From Cryptosporangium phraense (GTDB taxonomy: Bacteria; Actinomycetota; Actinomycetes; Mycobacteriales; Cryptosporangiaceae): a DNA stretch of 64,000 nt. Below the pieces are notes generated by a model that saw only the letters and a list, made by a program, of their open reading frames with translations, made no database searches and was not told the DNA's origin. Position numbers and translations under genes: made by a program. Positions 7,904 to 17,267 of the stretch are shown one piece after another. Numbering within the stretch: the first letter of the stretch is position 1; every line of letters starts with the position of its first letter. Location of the stretch: the NCBI RefSeq assembly GCF_006912135.1, contig NZ_VIRS01000003.1, forward strand, positions 310,001-374,000, read 5' to 3'.

Positions 7904-8943
7904 GGGCGCTGGTCGTCGGGGCCGGCATCGGCGGATCGACGGCCGCGCTGGCGCTGTCCGCGGCCGGCTGGGACGTCACCGTGCACGAGGCGCACCCGAA
8001 GCTGGCCGGAAGCGGCCCCGGCGCGTTCCTGACGCTGGCGCCGAACGGGTTGCTCGCGCTGGAGCAGGTGGGCGCCGCCTCGGTCGCGCGATCGGTCGGG
8101 TTCGAACTGTCGACCCTGGCGCTGCTCGACGCCTCCGGATTCGAGGTCGCGGTGCGGCCGATGGGGGAGTTCCGGTGCCTGCTGTGGATCGAGTTGGTGG
8201 CCGCGTTACACCGGGAGGTGCGGCAGCGGGGTATTCCGGTGCTGCACGACCGGCGGGTGGAGTCGGTGTCCGGCCGGGAGGCCGATGTCGTGGTCGGCGC
8301 CGACGGGCTGTGGTCGACGCTGCGCCGGGCGATCGATCCGGCCCGCCCCCGCTACACCGGCCAGCGGGTGTTCTTCGGCTACACGCCCGGTGCGGTGTCG
8401 GTCGCCGGAGTCTCGGCCGCGCCGGGCCGGTTCACCATTATTCGCGGCTCGGCCTCGGTGTTCGGGTACACGGTCTCCCCGTCGGGGGTCGCCTACTGGT
8501 TCGCGCGGGTGACCGACGCCCTCGGATCCGACGAGTCGCCCGGCTACCTGCTCGACCGTCTGCGGCCCGACGCCACCCCGGCCGCCGGGCTCGCCGCCGC
8601 GTCCGGCGGCCGCATCCGCGTCACCGACGCCTACGACCTGCCGGGCGTCCGGCGGTGGCGCGCCGGTCGCCTACTGCTTCTGGGGGACGCCGCGCACGCG
8701 GCCGCCCCGGCGACCGGACAGGGCGCCTCGATGGCGATGGAGGACGCGGTGATCCTGGCCAAGGCGCTGCGCGATTCCGACGATGTGGACGCGGCGTTGG
8801 CGCTGTACGAGCGGGTGCGGCGACCGCGGGTGGAGGCGAACACCGAGGCGTCGGCGCGGTCGACCGCCGGTTCTGCTCCTGGCCCGGGGGTCGAGACCGA
8901 CATCGCGGCGCAGCTGGACTGGGGGCGCAGGCTAGGCGGGTAG
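7900..8943 (+). CDS. FAD-dependent monooxygenase/oxidoreductase
   Basis: 347 residues. Class A flavoprotein hydroxylase fold: N-terminal GxGxxG Rossmann motif in 'ALVVGAGIGGSTAALALSAA', then 'VVVGADGLWSTLRRAI' (the DG motif), then 'RLLLLGDAAHAAAPATGQGA' (the GD FAD-ribose motif) followed by 'SMAMEDAVILAKAL'. It uses FAD and NAD(P)H to hydroxylate an aromatic or polyketide-like substrate, not identifiable here. It overlaps the TetR stop by 4 bp, so it belongs to the TetR operon. Its last 12 bp overlap the convergent gene. Confidence 0.88.
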   Translation: MRALVVGAGIGGSTAALALSAAGWDVTVHEAHPKLAGSGPGAFLTLAPNGLLALEQVGAASVARSVGFELSTLALLDASGFEVAVRPMGEFRCLLWIELVAALHREVRQRGIPVLHDRRVESVSGREADVVVGADGLWSTLRRAIDPARPRYTGQRVFFGYTPGAVSVAGVSAAPGRFTIIRGSASVFGYTVSPSGVAYWFARVTDALGSDESPGYLLDRLRPDATPAAGLAAASGGRIRVTDAYDLPGVRRWRAGRLLLLGDAAHAAAPATGQGASMAMEDAVILAKALRDSDDVDAALALYERVRRPRVEANTEASARSTAGSAPGPGVETDIAAQLDWGRRLGG

Positions 8944-9435
8944 TTCGGTGAGCGCGCCGTCGTGGTCTCGTCTCCACTCGACGCCGGCTGCGTCCCGGAA
9001 CGTCAGGACGACCCGGCGCCGGTTGGTCGTCGCCGGGACCATCACCCGGATCTCGTTGTCGCCGGGCGCCGCGAATTCGCGGAATCGTCCCTGCGGACCG
9101 CCGGACGAGGCGACCTCGGTGAACCCGTCGTCGCTGCGAACCACGATCGCGACCAGGACCCGATAGACGGGAAGCGTGCTGTTGTTGCGGACCAGGACGC
9201 GGATCGTCGCCTGGTCGAGGCCTTCGCGGTCAGTGGCGTCGGGTATCCAGGCGGCGATCAGCCCGGCCTGAGCGCGCCGGGCGTCGTCGGCGGCCTGGCG
9301 GTCGCGCGTCCGCTCGGTGACGAGCAGCTTCCACGCGATCCACGCCGCGGTGCCGGCCGCCACCAGCGAGAGCAGCCCACCGACGGAGGAGATCCAGGTC
9401 GGCACGTCGCCGTAGTCGATCTGCGCGGTGGACAC
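8932..9435 (-). CDS. Hypothetical single-pass membrane protein
   Basis: 167 residues from a GTG start giving 'VSTAQIDYGDVPTWISSVGG'. One membrane helix ('LLSLVAAGTAAWIAWKLLV') follows a short outside N terminus, then a charged coiled stretch ('TERTRDRQAADDARRAQAG') and a beta-rich domain ('IRVLVRNNSTLPVYRVLVAI', 'VVLTFRDAAGVEWRRDHDG'). This architecture is common in actinobacteria with no known function. A longer upstream frame is rejected because it is antisense to the divergent gene, whose start lies 25 bp away. Confidence 0.7.
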   Translation of the reverse strand: MSTAQIDYGDVPTWISSVGGLLSLVAAGTAAWIAWKLLVTERTRDRQAADDARRAQAGLIAAWIPDATDREGLDQATIRVLVRNNSTLPVYRVLVAIVVRSDDGFTEVASSGGPQGRFREFAAPGDNEIRVMVPATTNRRRVVLTFRDAAGVEWRRDHDGALTELPA

Positions 9436-9460
9436 GAGGGTCGACAGTAACGTTCGGGCG

Positions 9461-9757
9461 GTGGGGGAACCAGAACGGACCGAAGACGGGCACTTCGTCG
9501 TCATCGAAGGACGGCGGTGGCGGGCCACCGACCCGGCCATTCCCGACGACGTCGCGGCCGAACTGCGGAAGGTGCTGATGGCGGCCCGGCGGGCCGTCGG
9601 AGTGGCGCTGCGGGCGGGGGAAGACCCGGCGCCGGCCCGGGCGCGGGTGCAGGCGGCCAAGGTCGCGCTGGGGGAGCGCGGAACCCCCTGGTGGGAGCAG
9701 ACCCTCGAGGAGCGCCGGGCCCGCTGGGAGCGGGGCCTCCCTCACCACGAGAGCTAG
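9461..9757 (+). CDS. Conserved small protein ('VIEGRRWRATDP' family)
   Basis: 98 residues from GTG 9461; an in-frame GTG at 9428 would overlap the divergent gene's start. The motif 'DGHFVVIEGRRWRATDPAIP', a helix 'LRKVLMAARRAVGVAL', and the tail 'VQAAKVALGERGTPWWEQ' recur in small actinobacterial proteins without assigned function. It is soluble, basic and all-helical after the first 25 residues. It lies divergent from the membrane protein gene and convergent with the P450. Confidence 0.75.
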   Translation: MGEPERTEDGHFVVIEGRRWRATDPAIPDDVAAELRKVLMAARRAVGVALRAGEDPAPARARVQAAKVALGERGTPWWEQTLEERRARWERGLPHHES

Positions 9758-9815
9758 CCGGGCGCCTGCGGCGCCAGCCGGGCCTAGCTAGCCGGGCGCT
9801 TACGGCGCTAGCCGG
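9752..9815. repeat. Tandem direct repeat of about 30 bp with hairpin potential
   Basis: Two copies (9752-9785 and 9786-9815) share the start 'agctagccgggcgc' and differ by a few bases. Each contains a short inverted repeat around GGCGC. The second copy covers the P450 stop. Lying between convergent genes, it may act as a bidirectional terminator that has been duplicated. Confidence 0.6.
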
Positions 9816-11025
9816 TGTGGACCGGGCGGGTGAGGAAGCCCTTCAGGCTCAGGCTGTCGCGGCGCTGCGCCTCCCCGGTGAGCCGCAGCTCCGGGAACCT
9901 GCGCAGCAGCGCCGGGAACGCGACCTGCGCCTCGAGCCGGGCCAGCGGCGCCCCCAGGCAGTAGTGGATCCCGCCGCCGAACGACAGCGGCGCGTTGTCG
10001 GCCCGATCCAGCCGCAGCTCCGACGGCGCTGCGAACCGGCGCGGGTCGTGGTTGCCCGCACCCAGATACGCGACCACCCGCTCACCCGCCCCGACCGCAA
10101 CCCCGGCCAGCTCCACCGGCTCGGCCGTGAGCCGGGCACTGATCTGCACCGGGCTGTCGAACCGCAGCAGCTCCTCGACCGCCGGCCGGGCCAGCTCCTC
10201 GGGCCGCGACGCCAGCGCCTCGGCCTGCTCGGGATGCGTCAGCAACGCGGTCAGACCGTTGGCCAGCAGGCCGGTCGTCGTCTCGAAGCCGGCCGCGAAC
10301 AGCAGCGCCGCGTTGGCCAGGATCTCGTCGTCGGTGAGGCGCTCGTCGTCGGTCTGGGCCTGGACGAGCGCCGACAGCAGGTCGTCGGCCGGGAACCGGC
10401 GGCGCTCGTCGGCCAGCTCGGCCAGGTAGTCCCGGATCGTCTCGGCGGCCGGATCGGCCGTCTCCAGCACCGACGGCGTGATCACCTCGAGCACCTGCGT
10501 CCAGTCCCGGACCAGCGTCCGGAACTGCGCCCGATCGTTCTCCGGCACGCCGAGCAGCTCGCCGATCACCCCCACCGGCAGCGGAAACGCGAACGACTCG
10601 ACGAAATCCACGTCGCCGCTCATCGCGTCCAGCAAATCGTCCACCATGGACTCGATCGCCGGACGGAGGGCCTGGACCCGGCGGGCGGTGAACGCGGAGC
10701 TGACCAACCGGCGGAGCCGGGTGTGGTCGGGCGGGTTGAGCAGCAGCATGCTGGTGAACATCTGCTGCAGCGCGGGATGGTCCTCCCAGTCGGGGAAGCC
10801 GAGCAGCGACAGCACCTCCGACGGCGGGTGCACGAACCGGCCGTCGCGGACCACCGTGGTGCACTCCGGGTAGCCGGTCACGACCAGCGCGCCGTCGTCG
10901 GCCCGGACGATCGGCGAGATCTCCCGGAGCCGGGCGTACCGAGGATACGGGTCCTGCCGACCCTCCATCCGGGTCAGCTCGTCCAGCAGACGGGACACTT
11001 CCGGGCTCTGCACGATCTCCGGCAC
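9808..11025 (-). CDS. Cytochrome P450
   Basis: 405 residues, the normal size of a soluble bacterial class I P450. I-helix 'AGFETTT' (245-251), ExxR in 'AVEELLRFDSPVQ' (Glu285/Arg288), haem loop 'FGGGIHYCLGAPLAR' with Cys356. The acid before Thr in the I helix (Glu248) replaces the more usual Asp. Start GTG 11025. No ferredoxin or reductase gene is adjacent, so redox partners come from elsewhere. It follows the GNAT-ABM gene in the same direction after 20 bp and may share its transcript. Confidence 0.93.
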   Translation of the reverse strand: MPEIVQSPEVSRLLDELTRMEGRQDPYPRYARLREISPIVRADDGALVVTGYPECTTVVRDGRFVHPPSEVLSLLGFPDWEDHPALQQMFTSMLLLNPPDHTRLRRLVSSAFTARRVQALRPAIESMVDDLLDAMSGDVDFVESFAFPLPVGVIGELLGVPENDRAQFRTLVRDWTQVLEVITPSVLETADPAAETIRDYLAELADERRRFPADDLLSALVQAQTDDERLTDDEILANAALLFAAGFETTTGLLANGLTALLTHPEQAEALASRPEELARPAVEELLRFDSPVQISARLTAEPVELAGVAVGAGERVVAYLGAGNHDPRRFAAPSELRLDRADNAPLSFGGGIHYCLGAPLARLEAQVAFPALLRRFPELRLTGEAQRRDSLSLKGFLTRPVHTG

Positions 11026-11045
11026 GGACCCACCCTAATGGAGGG

Positions 11046-11888
11046 TCACACCCCCAGACCGCCGACGACCGTCGTCTCCTGGCTGGTGAACTCGCCGGTG
11101 AGCATCGGCATCGCGGCCGCGATCGCGGCCCGGGTCTCGGGCAGTCGCAGCGACGCGTCGTGCGCCTCCTTGCTGCGCCAGACCTCGCTCACCCAGATCG
11201 TGACGTCGTCGTCGGCCGCGGCCGCCACCAGGTAGCGGGAGCAGCCGGCCCGGCGCAGGCCGTCGAGGCCGCTCAGCAGGATCGCGATGACCTCGTCCCG
11301 GTGACCCGGCGTGGTCTTCATCGAGCCGATGTACCCGTACTGCACCGCGACCTCCCCGCGCCGACCTCTGGAGCAGTAGGTAGCACGGTCGAGGACGTAC
11401 AGCACGAACGGCTCGCCCTCGATCGCGATCTCGCGGGTGAACCGGAACCCCAGCCGGCCCATCACCGCGCGCGACCGATGGTTGTGCGCCTCGGTGAACG
11501 CGATCACCTCGTCGGCACCGAGGTCGCCGAACGCGAACGCCAGGCCCTCCCGGCCGATCTCGGTCGCGTACCCCTCGCCCCAGTACCTCCGGTGCAGCGC
11601 CCACCCGAGCTCGAGGCGCTTCCGCCCCTCGACCTCCTTCACCGACAGACCACCCCGCCCTACCGGCACGCCGGTCACCCGGTGGTAGGCCATCCATTTG
11701 TGGACGCCGTCCAGCCGCCATTTCTCGGCGAACCGGGCTACCTCGCGCTCGACGTCCGCGCGGGTGCGTGGCCCGTACCAGCGTGCGACCGCCGGGTCCT
11801 GGTAGAGCGCGAGGAGGTGGTCGGTGTGCCGGGCGTCGATCGGCTCCAGACGGAGGCGGTCGGTCAGGCGGGCGGTCGGCTGGGGCAT
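11046..11888 (-). CDS. GNAT acetyltransferase fused to an antibiotic-biosynthesis-monooxygenase (ABM) domain
   Basis: 280 residues. Residues 1-170 are a RimJ/RimL-type GNAT domain ('TDRLRLEPIDARHTDHLLAL', 'ELGWALHRRYWGEGYATEIG', 'AHNHRSRAVMGRLGFRFTRE'). Residues 182-280 are an ABM-type dimeric alpha-beta barrel ('YGYIGSMKTTPGHRDEVIAI', 'VTIWVSEVWRSKEAHDASLR', 'LTGEFTSQETTVVGGLGV'). The join 'DRATYCSRGRRGEVAVQYG' has a GTG preceded by 'gggaggtcgc', which looks like the former ribosome site and start of a separate ABM gene. One base change (TGC from TGA) after 'ATY' could have fused them. Both proteins may be made. Confidence 0.8.
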   Translation of the reverse strand: MPQPTARLTDRLRLEPIDARHTDHLLALYQDPAVARWYGPRTRADVEREVARFAEKWRLDGVHKWMAYHRVTGVPVGRGGLSVKEVEGRKRLELGWALHRRYWGEGYATEIGREGLAFAFGDLGADEVIAFTEAHNHRSRAVMGRLGFRFTREIAIEGEPFVLYVLDRATYCSRGRRGEVAVQYGYIGSMKTTPGHRDEVIAILLSGLDGLRRAGCSRYLVAAAADDDVTIWVSEVWRSKEAHDASLRLPETRAAIAAAMPMLTGEFTSQETTVVGGLGV

Positions 11889-11955
11889 CGTTCCAGCGTC
11901 GGCGAGACGAACGGCGGGCGCATCCGGATATCCGGCCGTTCGCCCGCCGTTCGCA

Positions 11956-12228
11956 TCAGCGGTGCTCGTGGACGATGGCTTCGGCCAGGGCCCGGAGTTG
12001 GGTGGGGTCGGGGTCGAAGCCGGCGGCGATGTCCGGGTGCAAGCCCTTCTTGGCCGCGGTGACCAGCTCGTCCATCACCTGCTCGACGTCCTCGCCGGCG
12101 TAGGACTCGCCGACCTTGTCGGCCGCGGCCTTGAGGGCCGACGTCAGCTGGTCCTCCAGCGGGCCGCGCAGCCGCTGGGCGGCCGGGCTGAGCGTGTCCT
12201 CGTCGAGGCTGACGTGAGGGTCGACCAT
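11956..12228 (-). CDS. Small conserved hypothetical protein
   Basis: 90 residues, acidic and helical: 'LSPAAQRLRGPLEDQLTSAL', 'AAADKVGESYAGEDVEQVMD', 'HPDIAAGFDPDPTQLRALAE'. No signal peptide. No named family recognised; similar short proteins occur in actinomycetes. ATG 12228 is preceded by 'ggaggacttcc', a good ribosome site. It sits 34 bp after the methyltransferase stop in the same direction and may be in one transcript with it. Confidence 0.7.
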   Translation of the reverse strand: MVDPHVSLDEDTLSPAAQRLRGPLEDQLTSALKAAADKVGESYAGEDVEQVMDELVTAAKKGLHPDIAAGFDPDPTQLRALAEAIVHEHR

Positions 12229-12262
12229 GGAAGTCCTCCGGGAGATCGTGGCGTCGTATGCG

Positions 12263-12991
12263 CTATGACCCGGAGGCGCCCGGTTTACGCGCGAGGACCA
12301 GCAGGATGCGGGTGCTCCCGTCCCGGTAGTGGCCGGCGCCGGTCAGTTCGGCCGCGGTGACGTCGAACCCGGCCGCGGTCAGATCGGCGCGGACCGCCGG
12401 CAACCGGCTGTCGCGGTAGTACATGACGAACGGCGGACGCCACACCGTGTTCCGGACGCGCATCACCGAATCGAACCCGAGCGTGGCCCAGTACCAGGCG
12501 TCGTTGCGGGGCGGTCGGGCCTCCATCGCGAACGTGAACAGCCCGCCCGGACGCAGCGCCCGATGGACCCCGGCGAACACCGCCGGCCGCTCGGCCGGGA
12601 GGAAGTGCCCGAGGGCTCCGAACGTCACCGCGAGGTCGATGCTCCCGTCGGCCAGCGGGAGCGCCCGGGCGTCGGCCCGGACCCAGGTCGCCCGCGGGTG
12701 CGCGGCCCGGGCCTCGGCGAGCATCCCGGCGCTGAAGTCGACCCCGGTGATCCGGCCCCGGCACAGCGCCTCGAGCACGCCGACGCCCGCGCCGGTGCCG
12801 GTGCAGACGTCGAGACCGTCGTCGAACGGCCCCTCGCCGGCGAGCGCGGCGATCGTCGCGTCGAGGACGACGTCCGGCGTGCGGAACGGCGTCCGGTCGA
12901 ACTTCGGCGCGAGCAGGTCGTACCCGTGCTCCACCGACGAGAGCGCTTGGACGATGAGCTCACGCAGCGACGGGCCCTGGGACGAGAACAC
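12263..12991 (-). CDS. Class I SAM-dependent methyltransferase
   Basis: 242 residues. Rossmann-like methyltransferase with motif I 'GLDVCTGTGAGVGVLEAL', an acidic residue after strand 2 in 'ITGVDFSAGMLAEARAAHP', motif II-like 'WVRADARALPLADGSIDLAV', and 'FGALGHFLPAERPAVFAGVH'. These match the Methyltransf_11/25 group acting on small molecules or lipids. The C-terminal cap ('RPPFVMYYRDSRLPAVRADL') would choose the substrate, which is unknown. Starts at GTG, divergent from the membrane protein at 13030. Confidence 0.87.
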   Translation of the reverse strand: MFSSQGPSLRELIVQALSSVEHGYDLLAPKFDRTPFRTPDVVLDATIAALAGEGPFDDGLDVCTGTGAGVGVLEALCRGRITGVDFSAGMLAEARAAHPRATWVRADARALPLADGSIDLAVTFGALGHFLPAERPAVFAGVHRALRPGGLFTFAMEARPPRNDAWYWATLGFDSVMRVRNTVWRPPFVMYYRDSRLPAVRADLTAAGFDVTAAELTGAGHYRDGSTRILLVLARKPGASGS

Positions 12992-13029
12992 GGTCCGAGC
13001 GTATTGCGTCGGGGCGATTGGATACCGCC

Positions 13030-13659
13030 ATGCGTCTGGTTGCCGTGCTGCTGTCCGTTCTCGGCGTCGCTCTGGTGGGCGTCGCGGTGCTGGCCGTGCC
13101 GGGCGCGTTCTGGAACGGCCGGTACGTGCTCAACGGCGGCGACTACGCGGTCGCGAACCGGGTCTTCGAGCACCCGCTGCTGCTGCTGATCGCCGCGTTC
13201 GTCGTCGCGCTGCTGGCGCTGGCGGCCGGGGTGCGGGCGCGGTTCGTGCGGTTCGGGGCGGTGGGGGTGGCCGTGGTGCTCGCGCTGGTCACGGCCGGGT
13301 TCGCGGTGCCGCTCACGACCGGGCCCGGTCCGCGCACCGGCGGCCGGACCAGCGTCGACCACGCGTCGCCGGACGGGCGGTACACCGCCACCGTCGTGCG
13401 CTGGCGGAAGCTGCGGGGCGAGGCCTGGCTGATCACCGTGCGGACGAACGACGGGCTGAACAGCCGGGAACACGTGGTCGGCTGCCTGGACAGCGACGAC
13501 GGGCACGCCGGCCTCGACCACGTGGTCTGGGCCGGGCCTTCGTCGCTGCGGGTGGTCCGGCCCGGCGGGGAGGACTCCAGCGACATCCACCTGGACGCGA
13601 CCGCGTCCCCCGACCACCAGCTCTACCGCGGCGACGTCGGTAACTGCTACGAGCCGTGA
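13030..13659 (+). CDS. Hypothetical membrane protein
   Basis: 209 residues from ATG 13030; an upstream TTG would add four residues. Three membrane helices: 'LVAVLLSVLGVALVGVAVLA', 'PLLLLIAAFVVALLALAAGV', 'VGVAVVLALVTAGFAVPL'. Then an exported-looking domain of about 110 residues ('HASPDGRYTATVVRWRKLRG', 'LDHVVWAGPSSLRVVRPGGE') with two cysteines (one in 'EHVVGCL', one near the end in 'GNCYEP') that could pair. No family recognised. It stands alone between divergent and co-directional neighbours. Confidence 0.72.
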   Translation: MRLVAVLLSVLGVALVGVAVLAVPGAFWNGRYVLNGGDYAVANRVFEHPLLLLIAAFVVALLALAAGVRARFVRFGAVGVAVVLALVTAGFAVPLTTGPGPRTGGRTSVDHASPDGRYTATVVRWRKLRGEAWLITVRTNDGLNSREHVVGCLDSDDGHAGLDHVVWAGPSSLRVVRPGGEDSSDIHLDATASPDHQLYRGDVGNCYEP

Positions 13660-13768
13660 CGTTCGCATATCGCACAGAATCGGTCGCCTTTATTCGTTTC
13701 ACGGCTGTCCGCGCCCGGCCCTGGCAGGCAGGCTTGTCAGAATAAGTACACCAGCGGGAAGGTCTGCC

Positions 13769-14308
<540 letters not shown>

Positions 14309-15241
14309 CCCGGTACGTCCGGCGGTAGAGCGCGGCGAACCGGCCCGGGCTCGGGAACCCCCACCGGCACGCGACCGCCGCCACCGTGGTCGTCGTCGGG
14401 TCGGCCGCGCGCAGCGCCTCGTGCGCCCGGCTCAGGCGGACGCGTCGCAGGTACTCGGTCGGGGTCATGGCCAGGTGCCGCCGGAACGCCAGCTGCACCG
14501 CGCGGACGCTCACGTGCGCGGCGGCCGCGATGTCGGCGATCGCCACGTCGTCCTGGGGATGGTCCTCGATGAACGCGACGGCGCGCCGCAGGGCGTCCGG
14601 ATGGGCGTCGTGGCGGTCGACCGCGTCGGGATCGGTGAACGCGGTGTTCGGGAACGTGGCCAGCGTGGCCGCGGCGAGCAGCCGCGCCGCGCTGCCGACG
14701 ACGAGCGGCGCGCTCGCCGCGTCCGGATTCTCGAGCAGACCGGCGACGTACGAGCGGGTGGCCTGCCAGTGGGAGGCGGCGCCGGGGCTGAGCGGCTCCA
14801 GGGCGGTGAAGCGGATCGGCGCGGCGCGCCGGTCCGGCGCGCTCGCCGCGACCAGGCCCAGCAGGGCCGGATCGAGGACGCAGGTCTGCAGCTCGCCGGG
14901 GAACCAGCGGCTGGTATGCGGCCGGTCGGGGTCGTTCATCAGGAACAGCGCGCCGGCGTCGTAGCGGTCGTCGGCGCCGTCGGTGGTGCGGGCCAGCCGC
15001 GCGGTCGAGGTCCGGCACACGACGAAGACGTTGAGCGGCTCCACGTCGAACTGGAGATCGGCCGAGTGCCGGCCGGTCTCCACGGCGAACGTGCCGACGT
15101 CGGTGCGCCGGTGCCGGAACGTCGGGAAGTCGCCGGTGCTCCGGATGCGGATGGGGGTGTCGTAGGAGTCGACCAGGAACTGCTCGATCGCGTCCGCGGT
15201 GGTGAACTCGAGATCGGTCGTCCGCGGCGCGGTGGCTTCTC

Positions 15242-16225
15242 TCAAACGGTGCTCCTCCGCAGCGTGTGGCTGGGCAGGATCCCGAAGCGCTGCCGGTAGG
15301 CGACCGCGAACTGGCGCGAGCTGGCCCACCCCCAGCGGCGCGCGACCTCGGCCACGGTGAGCGGGCCGGCCGGGTCGGCGGCGCGCAGCTCCTGGTCGGC
15401 CCGTTCCAGGCGGATCCGGCGCAGGTAGCCGATCGGGGTGGCGTCGATGTGCCGCCGGAACGCGTACTGCAGCGCCCGCCCGCCGACGCCCGCGGCCGTC
15501 GCGATCTGGTCGAGCGTGATCGGCTCGTCGGCGTGGGCCTGGATGAACGCGGCCGCCCGGCGGACCGCGGCCGCCGCGACCCAGCCCGGGCCGGGCTGGT
15601 AGGCGACGGTCAGCGCGCTGTTCGGGAAGGTGTGCAGTGCGGTGACCGCGGCCGTGCGGGTGATCTCCTCGGCGAGCAGCTGGTCCGGCCCCGGGGCGTC
15701 GTCGGGCAAAAGGATCGAGCCGGCCATCGCGACCAACGCCGACCATTGCCGGCTGAGCGCGGCCGAGAGCGGCTGCGTCGAGTCGAAGCGCAGGTCCTGG
15801 GGGCGGACGCCGGCGAGCTGCTCCGCGGTCTCCGCGATCCGGCCCGCGGGCAGCTGCAGCGTCCGGAGCTTCATGTCGAACAGATCGACGCCGAGCGGGG
15901 CCCCCAGTGGGTAGAAGTAGTTGTCGCCGGCCTGCAGGAGCGCCTCGTCGTGGCCGTTCGTGACCCTGAGGCGGCCGTAGCGGATCGACAGGAACAGGTA
16001 GTGGTCGAACGGGTCGGTCACCGCGTGGTAGTCGACGGCCGAGCGGACCTCGCCGGCCGCGATGCTGGTGAGGTCGGCGATCGTCGCGGTGAAGCGGGCG
16101 CCGTCGGGGGTGCCGATGAACCGCAGACGGGTGCCCACGTACATCTGCCGGATGAATTCCTCGGTCTCGGCCTCGTCCTGGGTCGAGATGCGGGTTCGGT
16201 GCACGGCAGTGACCGCGTCGTCCAT
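15242..16225 (-). CDS. AraC-family regulator (first of a tandem pair)
   Basis: 327 residues from ATG 16225, which has 'ggaggtgatg' at suitable spacing; ATG 16237 lies too close to it. Cupin-like N-terminal domain ('YGRLRVTNGHDEALLQAGDN', 'YFYPLGAPLGVDLFDMKLRT'). DNA-binding domain: 'PITLDQIATAAGVGGRALQY', 'AFRRHIDATPIGYLRRIRLE', 'WGWASSRQFAVAYRQRFGIL'. Its stop overlaps the TTG start of the downstream AraC gene. The two proteins share domain order and HTH pattern, which suggests a tandem duplication with possible hetero-interaction. Confidence 0.88.
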   Translation of the reverse strand: MDDAVTAVHRTRISTQDEAETEEFIRQMYVGTRLRFIGTPDGARFTATIADLTSIAAGEVRSAVDYHAVTDPFDHYLFLSIRYGRLRVTNGHDEALLQAGDNYFYPLGAPLGVDLFDMKLRTLQLPAGRIAETAEQLAGVRPQDLRFDSTQPLSAALSRQWSALVAMAGSILLPDDAPGPDQLLAEEITRTAAVTALHTFPNSALTVAYQPGPGWVAAAAVRRAAAFIQAHADEPITLDQIATAAGVGGRALQYAFRRHIDATPIGYLRRIRLERADQELRAADPAGPLTVAEVARRWGWASSRQFAVAYRQRFGILPSHTLRRSTV

Positions 16226-16352
16226 GCCAGGCATCACCTCCGGACCGAAGCGGACCCGAAAATCCTACGGAGGGAAACACCGTTAGTGATGCCCCGCTCA
16301 CTCGGTAGTGGTGAGATCAGCGCCACCGTCACCGATCGATCCGGGGGATGCC

Positions 16353-17267
16353 ATGGCTGAGGCGACTACGGAGATTCCGGGCTTCCTCACCGACCGGGAG
16401 CTGGACGACCGGATCTCCGACGACGAGCACTCGACGAGGGTCTCGGCTCGGAGCTGGGGCCTGGGGCTCGCGCTCGTGGGCGTGGCCTTGGGGGTGGGCG
16501 GGGCGGTGGTTCTCGCGCCCGGGCGGGACGGGATCGCGCCGGCGCTGCCGGCCTGGGCCGGGGCGGCCGCCTTCCTGGCTGCCGCGGTCGTGGTCTGGAA
16601 CCTGCTGACGGTCCGGGAACGTACCCGGGCCGAGCGGCTCAAGGAGAGACAGCGGAGCTGTAAGCAGTTGCTCGCGATGTTCGAGGGCGGGGTCGACGAG
16701 ACCGTCCGCCGGTTGGTCGCGTTCAACTTCCAAGAGATGGACCGGTTCGTCACGATCGCGCTCACCCAGGCTCAGTTCTCGTTCCTCGCGAGCGTGGTGG
16801 CCGGCGCGGCGGCGTTATTGGTGCTGCTGGGCGGCACGACCGGGGTGCTGCTGTCGGACAGCGCGGCGACCGGGATCAGTACGGCGGTGCTGTCGGCGGT
16901 CGGGTCGATGTTGTCGGGGTTCGTGAGCGTGACGTTCCTGCGGACGTACCAGATGGCGACCCGGCAGATGAGCTATTACTACGGCCAGCCGCTGGTGCAC
17001 TGTTATCTGTTGCATGCAGAGTGGCTCGCGCAGCGGTTTGACCTCGAATCCAGCGTCAAGGACCGGTTGGTGGACGCGACGCTCGACGCGAGCCGGGCGG
17101 CGCAGCGCCACCTGCTCGACGCCCAGCGCGCGGAGATCGCCGCCTCGGCCGGCCGCCGCGCGACCGTCCTACTACCGAGCCCACCCGCTCCGAGCCCGGC
17201 GATCGTCCCGGCGACGGCCGGGCCGGTCGGCCAGCCACCCGCCCCGCGCCCGAGAACGGGCAGCTAG
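16353..17267 (+). CDS. Membrane protein resembling the TRADD-N-associated 2TM domain family
   Basis: 304 residues. A first helix pair occurs at about 35-85 ('GLGLALVGVALGVGGAVVLA', 'AGAAAFLAAAVVVWNLLTVR'), then a charged stretch. The block 'FNFQEMDRFVTIALTQAQFS' is followed by two membrane helices, then 'RTYQMATRQMSYYYGQPLVH' and a helix. This resembles the 2TM domain found beside TRADD-N in predicted immune or signalling proteins: a Y/F-x-Q-A-x-x-S-F entry helix, two TM helices, and a conserved exit helix. The tail is disordered and Pro/Ala-rich. The assignment is from motif memory only. No effector domain is present. Confidence 0.55.
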   Translation: MAEATTEIPGFLTDRELDDRISDDEHSTRVSARSWGLGLALVGVALGVGGAVVLAPGRDGIAPALPAWAGAAAFLAAAVVVWNLLTVRERTRAERLKERQRSCKQLLAMFEGGVDETVRRLVAFNFQEMDRFVTIALTQAQFSFLASVVAGAAALLVLLGGTTGVLLSDSAATGISTAVLSAVGSMLSGFVSVTFLRTYQMATRQMSYYYGQPLVHCYLLHAEWLAQRFDLESSVKDRLVDATLDASRAAQRHLLDAQRAEIAASAGRRATVLLPSPPAPSPAIVPATAGPVGQPPAPRPRTGS

